Shown: positions 20,965 to 34,459 of the stretch, piece by piece
Layout: every line of letters starts with the position of its first letter
Position numbering within the stretch: the first letter of the stretch is position 1
Source: Carnegiea gigantea
Lineage: Eukaryota; Streptophyta; Magnoliopsida; Caryophyllales; Cactaceae
Reading direction: 5' to 3'
Assembly (NCBI GenBank): GCA_029747015.1
Contig: JAKOGI010000079.1
Location: 1,171,001-1,235,000 of the forward strand
DNA length: 64,000 nt
Made by a program: the position numbers and the translations under genes
The notes under the pieces: model-generated
What the model was told of the DNA's origin: nothing
Seen by the model: only the letters and a program-made list of their open reading frames with translations
Databases searched by the model: none

Positions 20965-23680
20965 CAAGGATAGCCTGGTTCACTAAATAAAGGCGATTAT
21001 TGAATCTCAAAATGTAAAAGGACTGTTGAGCTTTAGTAGTAGGCCTCATGGTTAAGTTTAGCAAGGTCAGTGGGTCGAATTCTATCGAAGGGAAAGCGCT
21101 TTCATTTTCTAGTTTTTGATTATTTAGTGTTCTCTCTCTTTTCTCGTAAAAAAATAATTTCATTTATTTAGCCTTCTTCACCTTTTTTGTAAAACAATTC
21201 TTATTTATTAACCTTCTTCTCCATTGTTTTTTATTATTATTATTATTACTACTAGTAGTAGTAGTAGTGATAAAATATGAGGTGTACCATACTCTTATAG
21301 ACTTGAGAAGATAATTATATGATTTATGGAGCAATATCTTATGTACTAGTGAGCAGGTGTGAGTGACTAGTATGCAATATTAATGCAAAACAACCAATAA
21401 TAACATTTAATAATATTTTATTATATACATTATTGTCAATTGTGTGCTCACTAAAAATATATATCTTAACTCACTCGAAATATCTTCCTAAGTTGTACAA
21501 CATTTTCAGTGAACTTTGGATGTACAGTAACATATTAAATCAATACAATATCTTTACTAAGCGAAATCTTGGTGTGTTGGACGTGTTGGTATGGGCCAAC
21601 CTGCTCAATAGAAGTATATGTTAGCTCACAAAAGTAAGTATCATTATTACAAGTGTATCTCAGCTCACTAAAATATATTAGTGAGTTATACAGTATCACC
21701 ACAAAGGACCTACAACTTCTACGAGCTTATATAAGCATCCTTAGGGCCTGTTCTTTTCGTGGGTAAATTGGAGTGGGTAAAGGAGTGAAGTTGGTTGAAG
21801 TGGGTTGAAGTGGGCTGATTTTTTTAATGTGATAAATTAAACGTAGTTAAAATAATAAAAGTGGGTCGAAATAGATTAAAGTAGGTTGAAGTGGGTTGAA
21901 ATGGGCATCTTAGAATTTACCAATGAAGTGGGTTGCTGTGCTGTTCTAAACGGAAGCTTATTAATCGTCCGAGTGTTAACTCTTAGCTAGCATTTTTATT
22001 TGCTGATTAGCACTTTTATTCCATCAATGCATATTAATAACTGTATCCATTCTTAATTCTTGCATAATCTTCATCTTTAGATTCGTTTTTTGAAGGTTGT
22101 AGGAGTAGCTTATTTATCCTATCTATCGAGATATGGAGTTCATAAATCTTTTTTTTTTTTTTTTTTGAGTCACCTATCAACATATTCAGAATTATTGTGT
22201 GTTGAAAACATCTGTTAAAGAAGTTGTCGTTTTTACTCTGAATTTTGTTCATATATTCATGTAAAAATGATAAAACTACAAACGAAGATGGTTCAAAGTA
22301 GCATTGAATCACTACCATCAAAACCGGCATCAAGTTCACGAGAAGATGAAGATGTAGATATCAAATTAATGAGTAGTGAATATAATAATACATCTTCTTT
22401 TATATGATACAACATTTATAGTTCACGAAACCTGACAGTAATTAGACGTGTGTATTAACCTTAACGTAAAAGTATATTCCATCAAAAAGATAGGTTATAA
22501 GAGAGTTTGTTCTATGTTCGATATTATATCAAAAGCTCAATACCACAACCAAAAAAAAAAAAGGTAACACAATTCCTAGGACGACTGAGACACCTCGCAC
22601 GGTGAGATTAACAATTTAAAATTTGTAACAGGTATCGTCACACCTGATTTTTTTGCAATTAAAACCGTCGCATTGTTACCACATGACCCACAATTTTTTA
22701 GTCTTTAGATCTTTTCCTGCGAATGCCAATAAAGTACTCAATATTATTCATTTTTCTAATTAAAAAATAAATATTGTTTAATGTTTTTTTAAAATTGCTC
22801 TCAAATCAAATTTTATCTCTCTGCTCTAGAACTCTCTGGAAATCCACTTTAGTATTACAGTTTACTCAACATCCTATGTCTACACAGGGTGTTTCATCGT
22901 AAGGGGGTCACCCTTCTATGCCCAACCTTCGGGTAAAATTTCTTGTTACTTTACAGGTCTTAAGTTCGCTAAATATTGTTTTTAGCCTCTTTTTTTGTGT
23001 CAAAAAATTATCTTTTTCTTTTGTACAAATAAATTTACAGGAATTGAGTCATGTATTAAAAGTGAAATGGAAAATCGTCAACTTGGTTTTAATAGTTAAG
23101 CTAGCTATAGCGATGCATACACGACATTTAAAGTTGTCATTAGACATGTAATTTATTCATAAATTTGCGTATAATTGTGTATATTTTTATAAAATTGTAG
23201 AAAATTTAGATCAACCATGCATACATGATATTATTTTTGTGAAATTTTAGTAGGTTCCATTCAACAAAGTCCACAGTCAGTTTTTATATTTGTTGCACAA
23301 TATCGACCAATTGCATAATGTAATGACCATTAAATGCTTATTTTTTTCGTTCTCTTAATTATTTTAGTAGGCGTCAGTTGTGATTTTCCATTCCTCTTTG
23401 TATTATAATTATTTCATGTTGTTCTTTGTGGCTTCTACGAATAAATATCAGTTAGTGAAATTAGTAAAATATTTAAAAGTTATTTTGCTAAAAATTTATC
23501 TCTAAATCCTGCATACATTTGGATAAAACCCCCTAAAAACACAATTTTTTAAATATTTTTTTTTAAAGAGGATTATTAGACAAATTAGCGCAAGCTTTTA
23601 CCTACTCAAAATTTGGAAATGGAAAGAGACCCAAAAAATACAGAGGGAGAAGGGGATGAATTGCATCTGAACCGGCATCC

Positions 23681-23682
<2 letters not shown>

Positions 23683-23724
<42 letters not shown>
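23683..23724 (+). repeat. (AG)21 tract in the APH1 5' leader
   Basis: About 21 AG repeats ending four bases before the APH1 start codon. GA-rich tracts near transcription starts are common in plants and can bind GAGA-type factors; here it would lie in the 5' UTR. Confidence 0.9.
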
Positions 23725-23727
<3 letters not shown>

Positions 23728-23728
23728 G

Positions 23729-26700
23729 ATGACGGTAGCAGCAGGGATAGGGTACGCTCTGATAGCATTGGGTCCCTCATTATCCCTCTTCATCTCTGTG
23801 ATCGCCAAGAAACCCTTCTTGATTCTCACCGTTCTCTCCAGGTATTTCCCTTCGTCGATTACTTCGATTTCCAGCTTGCTTAGTTCGTCATTGTACTGTT
23901 TAACTTCTGAGTGGTAGTAGTTTTGGGCAATTTGAGCTTTGCATTTGGGTATTAGGCCAGAACAAGGCAAGACAAGAACTGGGCAATTTTCCTTTTGTGT
24001 GTGTATGTGTGTGTGTTGTAATTGCTCTTGGAATTACTGATTGTTGTGCTAATTGGATGACTTGATAGAATTATTGTTCTTCCATATGAGCAGATTCTCG
24101 TTGTGATGGTGGGTCATATTGGCTTTGTTTGCAATCCAGTGGTCCAATCTTCCTTTGAGATCGTTGTAGTTTAATTTCCTAGTACTCAGCTTTTGTGGGC
24201 ATTGGACGGCTAAGTTGAACATATTGGCTTTGTTTTCCATGTTTATTTATAAGAAAAGAAAATGCACCTTGGTTTGGAAGTGTCAGCCAGGTTGTGTGGT
24301 AAAATTTTCAGGGTTTGCATTGAAACTTTTTTGTTGCGGTGTATGTATCTATTTTCAATCCAGGAAAGGTAGCGCTACTATCTGTATGTGCTGTGATCAG
24401 CTTCATTTTAGCAATCAGATGTGCAGTTTGATTCCCTTTTCTGACTCTACAATTCAATGTTCCCTTGCCCTTTCGGGCGAAAAAGGTTTATGTTGATACA
24501 AATTTAGAAATGGGGATAAAATGGGCCATTGTGATGTCATGTGGTTGTTTACCATAGCAATCAAAGTGTGCTGCCTGAGCTTACATTGAAAATCTTCGTG
24601 TGCAAATCAGATTCATGGTTTTTTTGTTGCACTTTTATGCTGAAGAATATGAAGAGATATCATTGCAGAAAATAAATGGAAATCTATTAGGTTATCATGT
24701 AAAGGAATTATGCAAGGTGCATTATTATGGTACTTGACAGTCTGTTTGAGCCCCACGTGTACAGATGTCGTATGAGCAACGTAAGCATCTTAAGTGGTTT
24801 TGTGATGCTGAGAGATATGAGTGCAATCAGTTATGTATGCAGTTATGCCCAAAGTGGCTTGTGTTTTGTTAAGACAAAGAATATATCCTTGTTAAGACAA
24901 AGAATATATCCTTGTTTACTATGCAAGCTGTCTTGGAACCAGTTCCAGGGTGATGCCCCTAAGGTAAGGGCTTTTGTTTTGTGATGCAAGTATGCAACCG
25001 ACCCTAATGGCACAAATGGTAAAGTGACCTCAACTGTATGCTTGCACATGTGGGGAAGCATAGCCTTGCCCTTACTTTTCTGTGTCCCAATTCCCTTATT
25101 AACTATAACTTAGGTCTTATCGATGTTTTTAGCTCATTTTTCCATTAGTGTCTTTTGTTATTACATTTTATGTTGAAACGTCATTTCATTTTGCTTCAAG
25201 ATTTGTCCATTTTCCAACCTTAAACGATGGCATTTGTGTTTGAACAACTGATTGAGGCATATGCTGTGTACATGAATAATGTTTGACGCTTTGTGTACAA
25301 AGTACATTAATTGTAATCGTAGCTTGTATTATAAGTGCCAAAAGCTTCTGGTGGCTTTATTACATCACAGGAGTATTCTGGGCTGATTTTTTTCTTTTGT
25401 CTTCAATGCAGTACACTACTATGGCTGGTGAGTTTGATTGTTCTTTCAGCGGTATGGAGGGGTTTTCTTCCTTTCAAGTCAACAGTGTGGTGGCCATATG
25501 CAATTCTTGTGTTTACATCTGTTTGCGTTCAGGAAGGGCTTAGGATTCTTTTCTGGAAAGCTTACAAGTATTTCCCTTTATGATCTTTCTTTGATTTAGA
25601 TTCTGAAACAAATGGTTATTGTTCTATTTCCTGTGTTTCGCTGGACTCATTTTGTTTCAATTGTTACTTAATTTAGCGCTTACATCTCATGCTTAGATAA
25701 TCTTGAGAATAAACGAGCTACAATCTTTGTTCCATAAAGCTTGTCAAATTTTCCTCAGGCCAATGACCATCAACTGTTGTTGACATTTCTTTATTGAATT
25801 AGAAAAAATCAATATTCTACATGAGGAGGAAGCATTGCATCAAATGATGTTCCATTTGACCTTTTATTTTCCAGAATTTAGACAAGTTGCATCATCTATG
25901 TGTGGATTCATCTTGCTTTTTCCTTTTGCTTGTATTCATGGCACCACATAGAAGCCATTAGATGAATAACGTCTGCATCTGTCAAGACTTCATCTGGTAG
26001 CTTTGTCCTTTCAAGATTTCAAGCACTTTGCGAATCTTACATTGTTGGACTCATGCTCTTTATGGTGGAAGAAACATTTGTATTATGGATTTTGTAGACA
26101 ATGTTTTGCATGAGAGCGTGAGGGCATGATATTTGTTGTACGTGCCCCTTTTGTACGTGGGTGGCATCCCCTTGATATCTATTTAATGCATACTTTTGAT
26201 TATTGATCCAAAAAAAAAAGTCTGCATTTGTCAAGACTTTTGAAATGAACGTTCTTGCAGAACCCTTCCTTGTAAATTCACTGTGCAGAGGCCATTGCGA
26301 CAATTACAAAGTGCACATTTGCCAATTTGACCATCGCACCATCATGGCTTTGATTACCAAAAGATAATTATGTGCCTATTGCGCTTGTGATATGTTTTTA
26401 TCAATACTTAAGTGTGTGTTTTATGGCATTTTTCATAATGTGTGGCCCATTGTTATGCTTAATTAAGCATTCATGGTTCTTTGCATTATATGAGTTCTTC
26501 AAAATGCTTTCTAATATTCCATCTCTTTGATCATATGCATACCTACCAGATTAAGTCCATTGAAAGAAGAAAAGTGGGGATGGGGAGGGGGTGAATGTGT
26601 TCATATCCATAGAGAATGGATTACTATCATAATTCGTAACCATTCCCTCTATGACAACCTGCCTTTGTCACCGTATCCCATATGACAATAATTTACAATT

Positions 26701-29700
26701 TTCCTAAAATTTACTCTTTTTTTTTTGGGGGAGGGTTTTTTTGGGGGGGGGGGGGAGGACCACATTCATAATCACCATTATCACCATCTGGCGATACAAC
26801 TGATTTCACCAATGAAGCCTAAAGGTGTCCTGGTGGGTTTGGTCTTGGTGGTGAACCTAAAGGGTTTAAAACATTCAACATCACTTGAGAATTGAGATCC
26901 TCTTTGGTTTGAGGGGTTTTCAAACCTGCAACAATAGCCAATGAGATAAATATCTCTTTCTCCTTTTTTTTAGCAGCGGGCTGGTTAGTTGTTGACTTTG
27001 GAGCGCATGAAGGACGGAGAAAGGAAAAAATTTGGGGGCAGATCATGCAATGGTGGATGAAAATGAAGCCAAGAGGGAGAAAATGGGGGTAATTAATATG
27101 AATGGACAAGGCTTTTTGATTTTACAAAGGGCTTTCTAAACATGGGGATAAAGTATACTCCCTCTATCTATGAATAATTTTATTCTTTCTATTTAGGTTT
27201 GTGTCATTTGACTGTCCTACTTTCTCTTTTGTCATTATACTTTGAGATGAGTTACCCTTAATTAAAATTGAATATACAAGTTAAATTTAGAAGATAAATT
27301 TAATTCGACATTAAAGAGTTAATAAAGACAGTGGGCAACTTGGGTAAAGAAAATATTTACATACCATTTTTTGCTTGCTTAATATTTGTCAAAAAAGTTA
27401 AAAAGGACAATAATTTAGAGACGGAGGGAGTATCTATTAATTGATCCTTAACTAGTGCACATTGGTATTGTCTATTTAATCTATGGGTCAGTATACAATG
27501 CTGGTAGTATTATTAATAAGCCAAAATTTCAGTAGTACTGGTACAACAAAGAACTTGAGACAACTGTTAGTCCTAAAAATTCTCACTGTAGTAGCCTTGA
27601 TGAATTACCAGAGTTGGAAACCACAATTAAAAACATGACTGATCTCCCTATAGCACTTTAGGAACTAGCTTTCAGTTGCTTGGGCATTTCTTGGGTTGCT
27701 TTTAATTCCATTAGGAACCATCTTTTAGCTTGGGAGGGTTTCCTTGGTAGCAAAGTGAAAAAGAAGGAGAGGAAGAACGAGATGAAGTAGGTCACGGTTG
27801 TCCTTACGTGATTTTTTGGAGTCTTTGGAGAGAGAAACAAGAGTTTTTGCGGGTTTTCAAACTCCTCTTCAGCGCTTGAAAGACAATTTCATGAAGACTG
27901 TATTTTTAGGATAATGGGAAGTTTAGATGTTCCTCTTTTGATGTGGCCGATTCAGTGGATAGTTTGTATTTTGGATGTATAGTCTTTTGTAAATGCTAAC
28001 TATGCATCTCATTTGATCATTGTATATTAACATATTACCTTCTCCTTATTTGGGGGGGGGGGGGGGAAGATTTATCCCCCTCCGCGGGAGTGTGTGTTTG
28101 ATTGCATGTGACTGTAACCAAATATAACAATTTGGGGATGACTCAATTGGTTCCCTCCTTTTGTTATGAATGTAGCCTTGTTTATTAGTTTTTGTTTCTC
28201 ATTCCTTTGTCAACTTCATCTTCACTTTTGACATAAATCTTTGGAACTTTATGCAGGAGGTTGGAGGATACATTGAATGCTTTTGCTGATAGGGTTTCAA
28301 AACCCCACCTGTATCCGACAGATAAGATGCAGATCGCTCTGGGTATGTTACCAAACCTTGTGAGTTGCGATCCTTGATGAATGACTATTTTGGTATTGAA
28401 TGTCGTCTTGCGTGTATATATGTCAATGCCTCAGTGGCATTGGGCTTTGTTTTCCCACAGAACTTTCTTTTTAGAAAGTGATTGTTCTAAATGTCTTTTT
28501 ATTTCCAGTTGTAAAAGCCTCTTGCATGCATGTTGGCTTGTTAGGGTAAAGAATCACCATTCACCACAAAGCTGAGGACTTCTCTAAACTTGCACTGAAG
28601 CCGTTCGAACTGGACTTGGCCAACTCTTGTTAAACTATTCATGTATAGTTTTTTCGAATTTTTTTTTTAAGAGTTTTTCTCCTGAGTTTCTATGTGTTAT
28701 TCTGCCTTTTTAGTTTATTTGGCTATTATGGCCATCTGTACTCGTGTGCATTATCTTTTGTGGATGACAACTTATTGACATACTTGCTCATAATGCTGAT
28801 GTATATGTTTCCCTTCTGGTTGGCATTTACTTTTTTTGACATAATGTGTAACCTAAAGTGACTAGTGATATGATCTGCGTCTTTGATGCTTCCCCTATAG
28901 GCGTTCGATTTGGATTTGTTTTCTTTTCATATTTTCCCTTGTCTTCTTTTTTTGGGGGGGGGGGTGAGGGGTGGGTTTGGCGTGGTTGCCTTAAATGGAA
29001 TACATTGGTTTCTTTTAATAAAGCCATTGCAGTGCCTCTTGTACACAGATGCTCGCAGGGAGACCTAGATGACTATGCTGTGTAGGTATCAGCTACTACT
29101 CTCGACTTTTAGCGTTGCCTCTGGGTTGTTGAACCATCAGGTTGTAACCAACATGAGTTCTCAAGGAACAGTTGTTATAGTTGTTAGGGTTAGTATTTGA
29201 CCAATTAATTTAGCGGAAGGAAGTTATAGGATGACAAACAAATCGAGAAAAATAAAACAAGATCAAACATGAAATAGGAGGCGAGATTTTGACGTGGAAA
29301 ACCCAAATGGGGAAAACCCCCGGCAGCGACGAGCTAAACAAATCTACTAATTGAGAGATTCTCCAATGAACCAACCTAAGAGAGTAAGAGAGCAACCAAA
29401 GAGAGATAGCAACCCACACACGCAAACTCTCAATATCACTAATCTCTCTTCTCTCCCACAGTGGAATAGCTCTCAAATTTTTAAGCGCACAAAGGTGAAG
29501 AAAAGCCCTCAATAAATAGGGTAAAACCCCTACATATAACGTTCCTAAACCTAGCGCCCTCCCCCCCAAAAAAAAGAACCCCTAAAAAAGAAATCTCAAC
29601 CATTGATCTTGCCTTGGGCTCTGAGCATACACCTCATAAAAAGGAAATTAGGGTTGGCAAGGAATTTTGGGCCACGCCCAACAACAGTTAGTGTGTATGC

Positions 29701-32700
29701 TGATGATTCTGATTTGTACCTCTTCTGTGGTCCGGACGCTTAAAACACGTACGTGGCCCACCATCCCACTCAATATGCTTGAATCAACACAAGCCTACAG
29801 TTACTTTGGTGACAGACTGACATGCATCAGGGTATATTTCTTCTCCTTTTCGATAGATTTTCATTATTGTTCTGCTGTCGTATTTGTGGTCGCTTTTCCT
29901 TTCTGGGAGATAGAAAGTAATACATTTAGTGTGAAAACCAAGCCGTGTGAAACCATACTGCTGTCTGCATCTTAATATGAAATGTAATATTTCAGTAGTT
30001 GTAGTGCACGAAGTATATGTGCTTCAGTGTTGCTTTGTGATGTAAGCAAGCAGAAAAATCCTTTTTAGTTCTGGTCATCTGATTTTTTCTTCTAATCAAT
30101 TGCAAGCAGCTGGTGGCTTAGGGCATGGTTTGGCTCATGCGGTATTTTTCTGTCTTAGCCTCTTAACCCCTGCATTTGGACCGGCGACATATTATGGTGA
30201 TAGATGCTCATGGGGGCCTTTCTTTCTTGTTTCTGGTTAGTCCAGTATTTAATAAATTTTCCTCCGAGTTGTTATTGAAGGTTTTCCTGTTAGTGCTCTT
30301 CCGCACTTTGTGTGTGTGTGTGTGTGTGTGTGTTTGTCATGAGGGTGTGGGGGTGTACAGGACTTTACCTACAGTCATTTTGAGGTTTATGCTTGACAGT
30401 TTGGTTGCTAAATAAGACCTTTTTTGGAGGGGGGTTACATAAATCCTTGGATTTTTGCTGTTGGACAACTCTGTTAACAACAACGTTTTTACTCTCCATA
30501 TTATGTTTTAATATGTTTTATGCATGATAAACATTCTTGTTTACTTCTCATGTCAATTACTCCTGTACTTTCCAGTTTTTGATTTATGTTTTTGAAAATT
30601 TTACTATTTTGAACTGTGGAGATATTGATACAATAGTATTCAGATTTTTAGGGTACTTCTCTAAATCATTGGACATCAAGGGAGCATGTATTCTTTTCCT
30701 TATCCAGTTATTCAGGTCATAGACATTCGTATGCTTGTTTGCTTCTCATGTTTTCTTTTTTTTTTTTGGGGGGGGGGGGGAGCATATTGTGGGGTATGAA
30801 TGCTGCATCTGCAGTGCTTATGGGGAGCTTATAGCTTTGACTCTTCTGGTGATTTGAAGTAACTAAGTTGATCCTAAATTCCTATGTAATTTATATGTGA
30901 CAGCTATTATTGCTCTTGGATTTGTTACCATTCACACATTCTCAATGGTCATCGCCTTCAATGGATATGCAGAGTCGAAGAGAGTTCATCAGTATTTTGT
31001 TCCCATTGTTCATCTGATTGCCGGAATGCTGGTATACGCACGAGCACGTTTTAAAAATAGAATACTTTATATTATTAATTCTTGCATTAATAAATATTTT
31101 ATGCATTTGGTCTACAATTTCTCATTATTGTGCCATAGTCCCATGGAGCAGTAGGATCAATTCTATACATGCAATTATCAATGACATTGATGGGAAGCAA
31201 TATCTTAGTATTGGAACTTCAAGCAATATATGTTGACATCATGCAGCCATCATCAATTCATCCCCGTCCACCTTCAGCTCCTGCCCCCACTCCTCCCTTT
31301 CTTAAATAAAGTACTTCAGCTCCAACATCTGACTGTTCTTTCTTTCAACAGTTGAATTGTTTTAAGAGCGAAGTTGCAGCATATGACTAGTCTCCTATTA
31401 AATGGGTGCACCTCGTGTTCCAAGGAGATTTGTACTTGTAGTATTCATATAGTCCGTAATTTTTCCTCGTGGCTCTTCCTATAGTATTTAGGTTGCTAAG
31501 GTGTCTTTGCATACATCTGTAGAAACATGAAGATTTGAGAGACTAATTCCCCGGGGGGGGGGGGCGCTATGCCTCTCCACAATTTTAGGTAGGACAATTT
31601 GGTAATCAAAATGCATGAGGACGAGCTGTTGGAAAATTTTCCCGAGCCAAGCATGTTCATTAGAAGATATGAGTGCAACATGCATGGAGCATATGAACCT
31701 CATGCTACATGCACGTCGTCTGTGGCTTATGCATGTTTGTGAAGTTCAATGCACAAGCTTGGAGGGCAAGAACCTATTGGCTTTATGTAATTCTGCTGAC
31801 TCTATGCACGGAATAATAGACGTGCCTAAATAGCAGCCTATGTAAAGTGATATGCATATATCTTCAAAAAGTGTTGAAGATGACACCACCAATGTGAGTG
31901 GATGTTTATCTCACCATCTCGCCAAAGGAATGATCTCATTCTTCTACACTTGGGTGATCCATCTTTGCTTCTTCATGTCAGCAGTACATCTTTTGGGATT
32001 TCTTGGCTGGATTAAAAGACTCAAAGTGAAGACAAAGTTAAATGACTGTAAGGAAGCATTTGAAGACGAAAAACCAAAATATGCTTTTCCTGTCTGATTT
32101 CTGCTCTTCACTTGAGTGATACTTGCTGGCTTTCCTGCATGTCCTCTCTTGGAATCCTCCAAAATTCATCTGCCCTTACCCCCCCCCCAAAAAAACCTTT
32201 TTAGCAGGTAACACTTGCGTTAACAAGCTAGTTGGAAAAGATCTAAATTGTAAATTGCCAGTCACCATTTTCAGCTTTTGCATACCATCGTGCCAAGCTA
32301 GTTGGCAAAAAATTGAGCGTTCTGTGGATTCTTTGCAGAATATATAATTAGTCCTCAGAGGAATTTTAAATACTCTTTGCTACAACTACCATCTGTTTGA
32401 ATTCCATGTCGATGATGTTTGTGTGCGTGAAACCTTACCCTTGGGCAGAACCCCGGGGGGGGGGGTTGCAGTGGCTCACTACTTTGCAATAATAGACTGA
32501 TTGATTTGTCAAAACTTCAGCCTTGCTGTATTCTAACATTCATGTTCTCTGTAATGAACGATTACTTCTCAGATGCTGGTCAACTTTGCACCTGGTGGTT
32601 GCATCATCTCCATCCCTTTGCTGTATTTCATGGCCGCATTGACACTGATGCATTGTGGCAAGATGGTTTGGAGCAGATTAGTCGAGGACCGAGGCAGGGA

Positions 32701-32716
32701 CGTTAATTTGCAGTAG
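23729..32716 (+). CDS. APH1: Gamma-secretase subunit APH-1
   Basis: Membrane scaffold of the gamma-secretase intramembrane protease, which works with presenilin, nicastrin and PEN-2. Six exons: 23729-23841, 25412-25567, 28257-28342, 30110-30235, 30904-31031, 32573-32716; 250 residues. The sequence starts [20 protein letters not shown] and shows about seven hydrophobic segments. Key residues: the conserved membrane histidines fall at 171 (VTIHTF) and 197 (PIVHLIAG), the same numbers as in animal APH-1. A GGLGHG stretch (120-125) corresponds to the glycine helix-packing motif. The start is the first ATG after the GA tract and fits the family. Introns are long (up to 2.7 kb) and hold a Stowaway MITE (intron 2) and a solo LTR (intron 3). 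The product looks intact. Confidence 0.94.
24866..24911 (+). repeat. 23-bp tandem duplication in APH1 intron 1
   Basis: Two exact adjacent copies of a 23-bp unit (TTGTTAAGACAAAG..), followed by a partial third start. It is intronic with no visible consequence. Confidence 0.85.
27158..27430. mobile_element. Stowaway (Tc1/mariner) MITE
   Basis: A 273-bp unit bounded by TA dinucleotides (27156-27157 and 27431-27432). Terminal inverted repeats are CTCCCTCTATCTATGAAT at the left and, read inward from the right, CTCCCTCCGTCTCTAAAT. CTCCCTC at the ends and a TA target are the hallmarks of plant Stowaway elements. It lies in APH1 intron 2 and has no coding capacity. Confidence 0.85.
29182..29693 (-). 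mobile_element. Solo LTR, copia-type, in APH1 intron 3
   Basis: A 512-bp unit beginning TGTTAGG and ending CCCAACA, like the LTRs of the copia element at 57768-60283. It shares with them TTAGCGGAAG, ACGTGGAAA and GCGACGAGC at matching places, so it comes from a related family. The flanks ATAGT (29177-29181) and ACAGT (29694-29698) agree at four of five bases, a decayed target duplication. No primer-binding site or partner LTR is nearby. Orientation is inferred from the related complete element. Confidence 0.75.
30309..30333 (+). repeat. (TG)12 microsatellite
   Basis: Dinucleotide repeat in APH1 intron 4. Nothing else notable. Confidence 0.85.
30756..30780 (+). repeat. T12G13 homopolymer junction
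   Basis: Twelve T directly followed by thirteen G, in APH1 intron 4. Read on the other strand it is the same C-run/A-run motif found elsewhere in the window. Confidence 0.85.
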
Positions 32717-34459
32717 CAACAGCTGTTATTTTTTGCCATGAACCTTCTTCCAGCAAATTAGGCCACCAGGGTGGCCGCCTTGTTAAGACGGCCATATTAT
32801 CCAAGTCAGCAAGAGAAGTTTTTACCAACACATAGGCAAATATGTATATCGCTTGCTCCTGCAGCTACTAACAAGCTATTCAATCTCTATTGACTGGTTC
32901 ACTACTCGCTGTTATTGGAAATTTATAGGGGATTAGCCCATTTGGTTACACTTGTGCTGGTTGTTGTTGAATTGCTGCAAAGATGTTACACTTTGATCAA
33001 GTTGTAAATTTTCCAGCAAATGTAAATGTCTCCAGTTACAACTTACAAGTTCATCTACTGGACTTGGAAACTTCGCCATCTCAATCAGGTTTCGGTTAGC
33101 TCTATCAGTTTGGATCTGATTAGGAATGGTTTATATGTTTGGTCATATTCAAGTAGTGCACAAATTTGTATTGCATTGCATCACGTGAGCACGCAGCACC
33201 AGCAATAGCACCTCATGCCCAGGACTTGATAGTCGGAGGGTGATTTCCAATAAGGACAGGGCCCTTGGCTGGGACCCCGGGGGGGGGGAAGAGAGGGCAA
33301 AGGAATGTCCACGGCTTAGGATTTATAAACTTGGGCTATCTTACAATTTGCGAGTGGACATCGAATGGTTAAGGGCCAGAATTCATATAGAGTTGGTTCT
33401 GGAATTGGTAGTTGTGTCAGATCAGATTGATCGACTCGAGTAATCATGTCATTTTCAAGTTCACATTCGAAACAAGTTAATAATCTGGATTTGTTCAGTT
33501 CATTCGGAACGTATGTGTTGTTAGGAGTTAGGATGAAACATGTTTGGCTATGTAGTTCTTTGTTAGTGCTCTAACAGTCATTAAAAAACCCTGGTTGTCT
33601 TAGATAAGCTAACAAATGATAGCTCTTTCCTAGCCAATGCCAGTAATTGCAGTGGAAATCTATGATTTGCTTTGGGCAATACTATAAGTTGTCTCAGTAC
33701 CTCTGAATTCCATAATTGTGAAGTTTCTGGATCTTTAAAAAGTATAATGTTTCAGGAGATGAGTAGAGCAAACAGGAGACAAGAAAACTCATCCAATGAC
33801 CTCTTTATAGCTGGAGGGATCGTAGAAATCAAGCACTTTTCCAGTTTTGACACTGTCATCTCAGGTAGATCCACAGATGGTACATGGCAACCAACAACAC
33901 CCCCCCCCCCAAAAAAAAACACCCCAAAAAAAGGAAAAAAGGGGGGGGGGGGGTTAAACTCATACCCTGCTTGGTAACATTCTCAGGAAAACCGATCAAA
34001 AGCTCTGAGGCATTACTGATTCACATCGTAGTCCAAACTCTCTGAATCCATCCCTCCGCTTGTATGCATGTACCATGGAAACAAGAGCAAGACAGCACAG
34101 TGTCAAATTGAGCAAAATATGACAGATGATCCAAAGAGTTCCAAATTGAGAAAACTTCTGCAACTTTCTCTGGCACAGTTGAACTAGTTTGGGAACGTAC
34201 ACTACCCGGTCACAGTGGAATCCAACACCAGGGTAGTTGCTTCACTTTTCTATTTACAGGTTCAGAGGGTAAGGGCTTAGAGAATTACCCAGAGAAAGCA
34301 TCTAATAGACTGAAATTTGAATTCGGATTTCTTTATCACTAAGCAAAAAAATGAACGAACAATAATTGCAGTCAATATTATACAGACACATGACATGTAA
34401 AGAGAAGGAGAGAGTTTCTGTTGGCTCAATTTCTCTGTCATTAATTGCTTTGGAATTGC
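32717..34459. other. Spacer between convergent APH1 and the methyltransferase gene
   Basis: Holds both 3' UTRs. It contains a CCCC-G10 run (about 33275-33288) and a compound C11A9...G13 tract at 33900-33953. No coding frame with family similarity. Confidence 0.6.
33900..33953 (+). repeat. Compound C/A/G homopolymer tract
   Basis: C11 then A9, a short C/A mixture with an A7 run, and finally G13. Both halves could pair, giving a hairpin, but low complexity is the safer description. Confidence 0.85.

Larger units (their letters stand above)
19778..23728. other. Intergenic region between divergent FTA and APH1
   Basis: AT-rich, no coding frame with family similarity. Contents: a hAT-like MITE (20630-20964), (TTA)n/(TAG)n at about 21230-21270, poly-T tracts near 20318 and 22148, a GGGCCTGTTCTTTT-started repeat of about 220 bp at 21745, and the GA tract before APH1. 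Confidence 0.6.

Noticed and set aside
21034..21110. tRNA-like stretch with GGGTCGAATTC resembling a B box
   Set aside because: No cloverleaf could be drawn and there is no A box; probably old repeat sequence.
21745..21960. MITE starting GGGCCTGTTCTTTT
   Set aside because: The right end does not form an inverted repeat with the left; kept only as a note in the intergenic entry.
31852..32097. Short open frames in APH1 intron 5
   Set aside because: No family similarity; chance frames in an intron whose flanking exons splice in frame without them.
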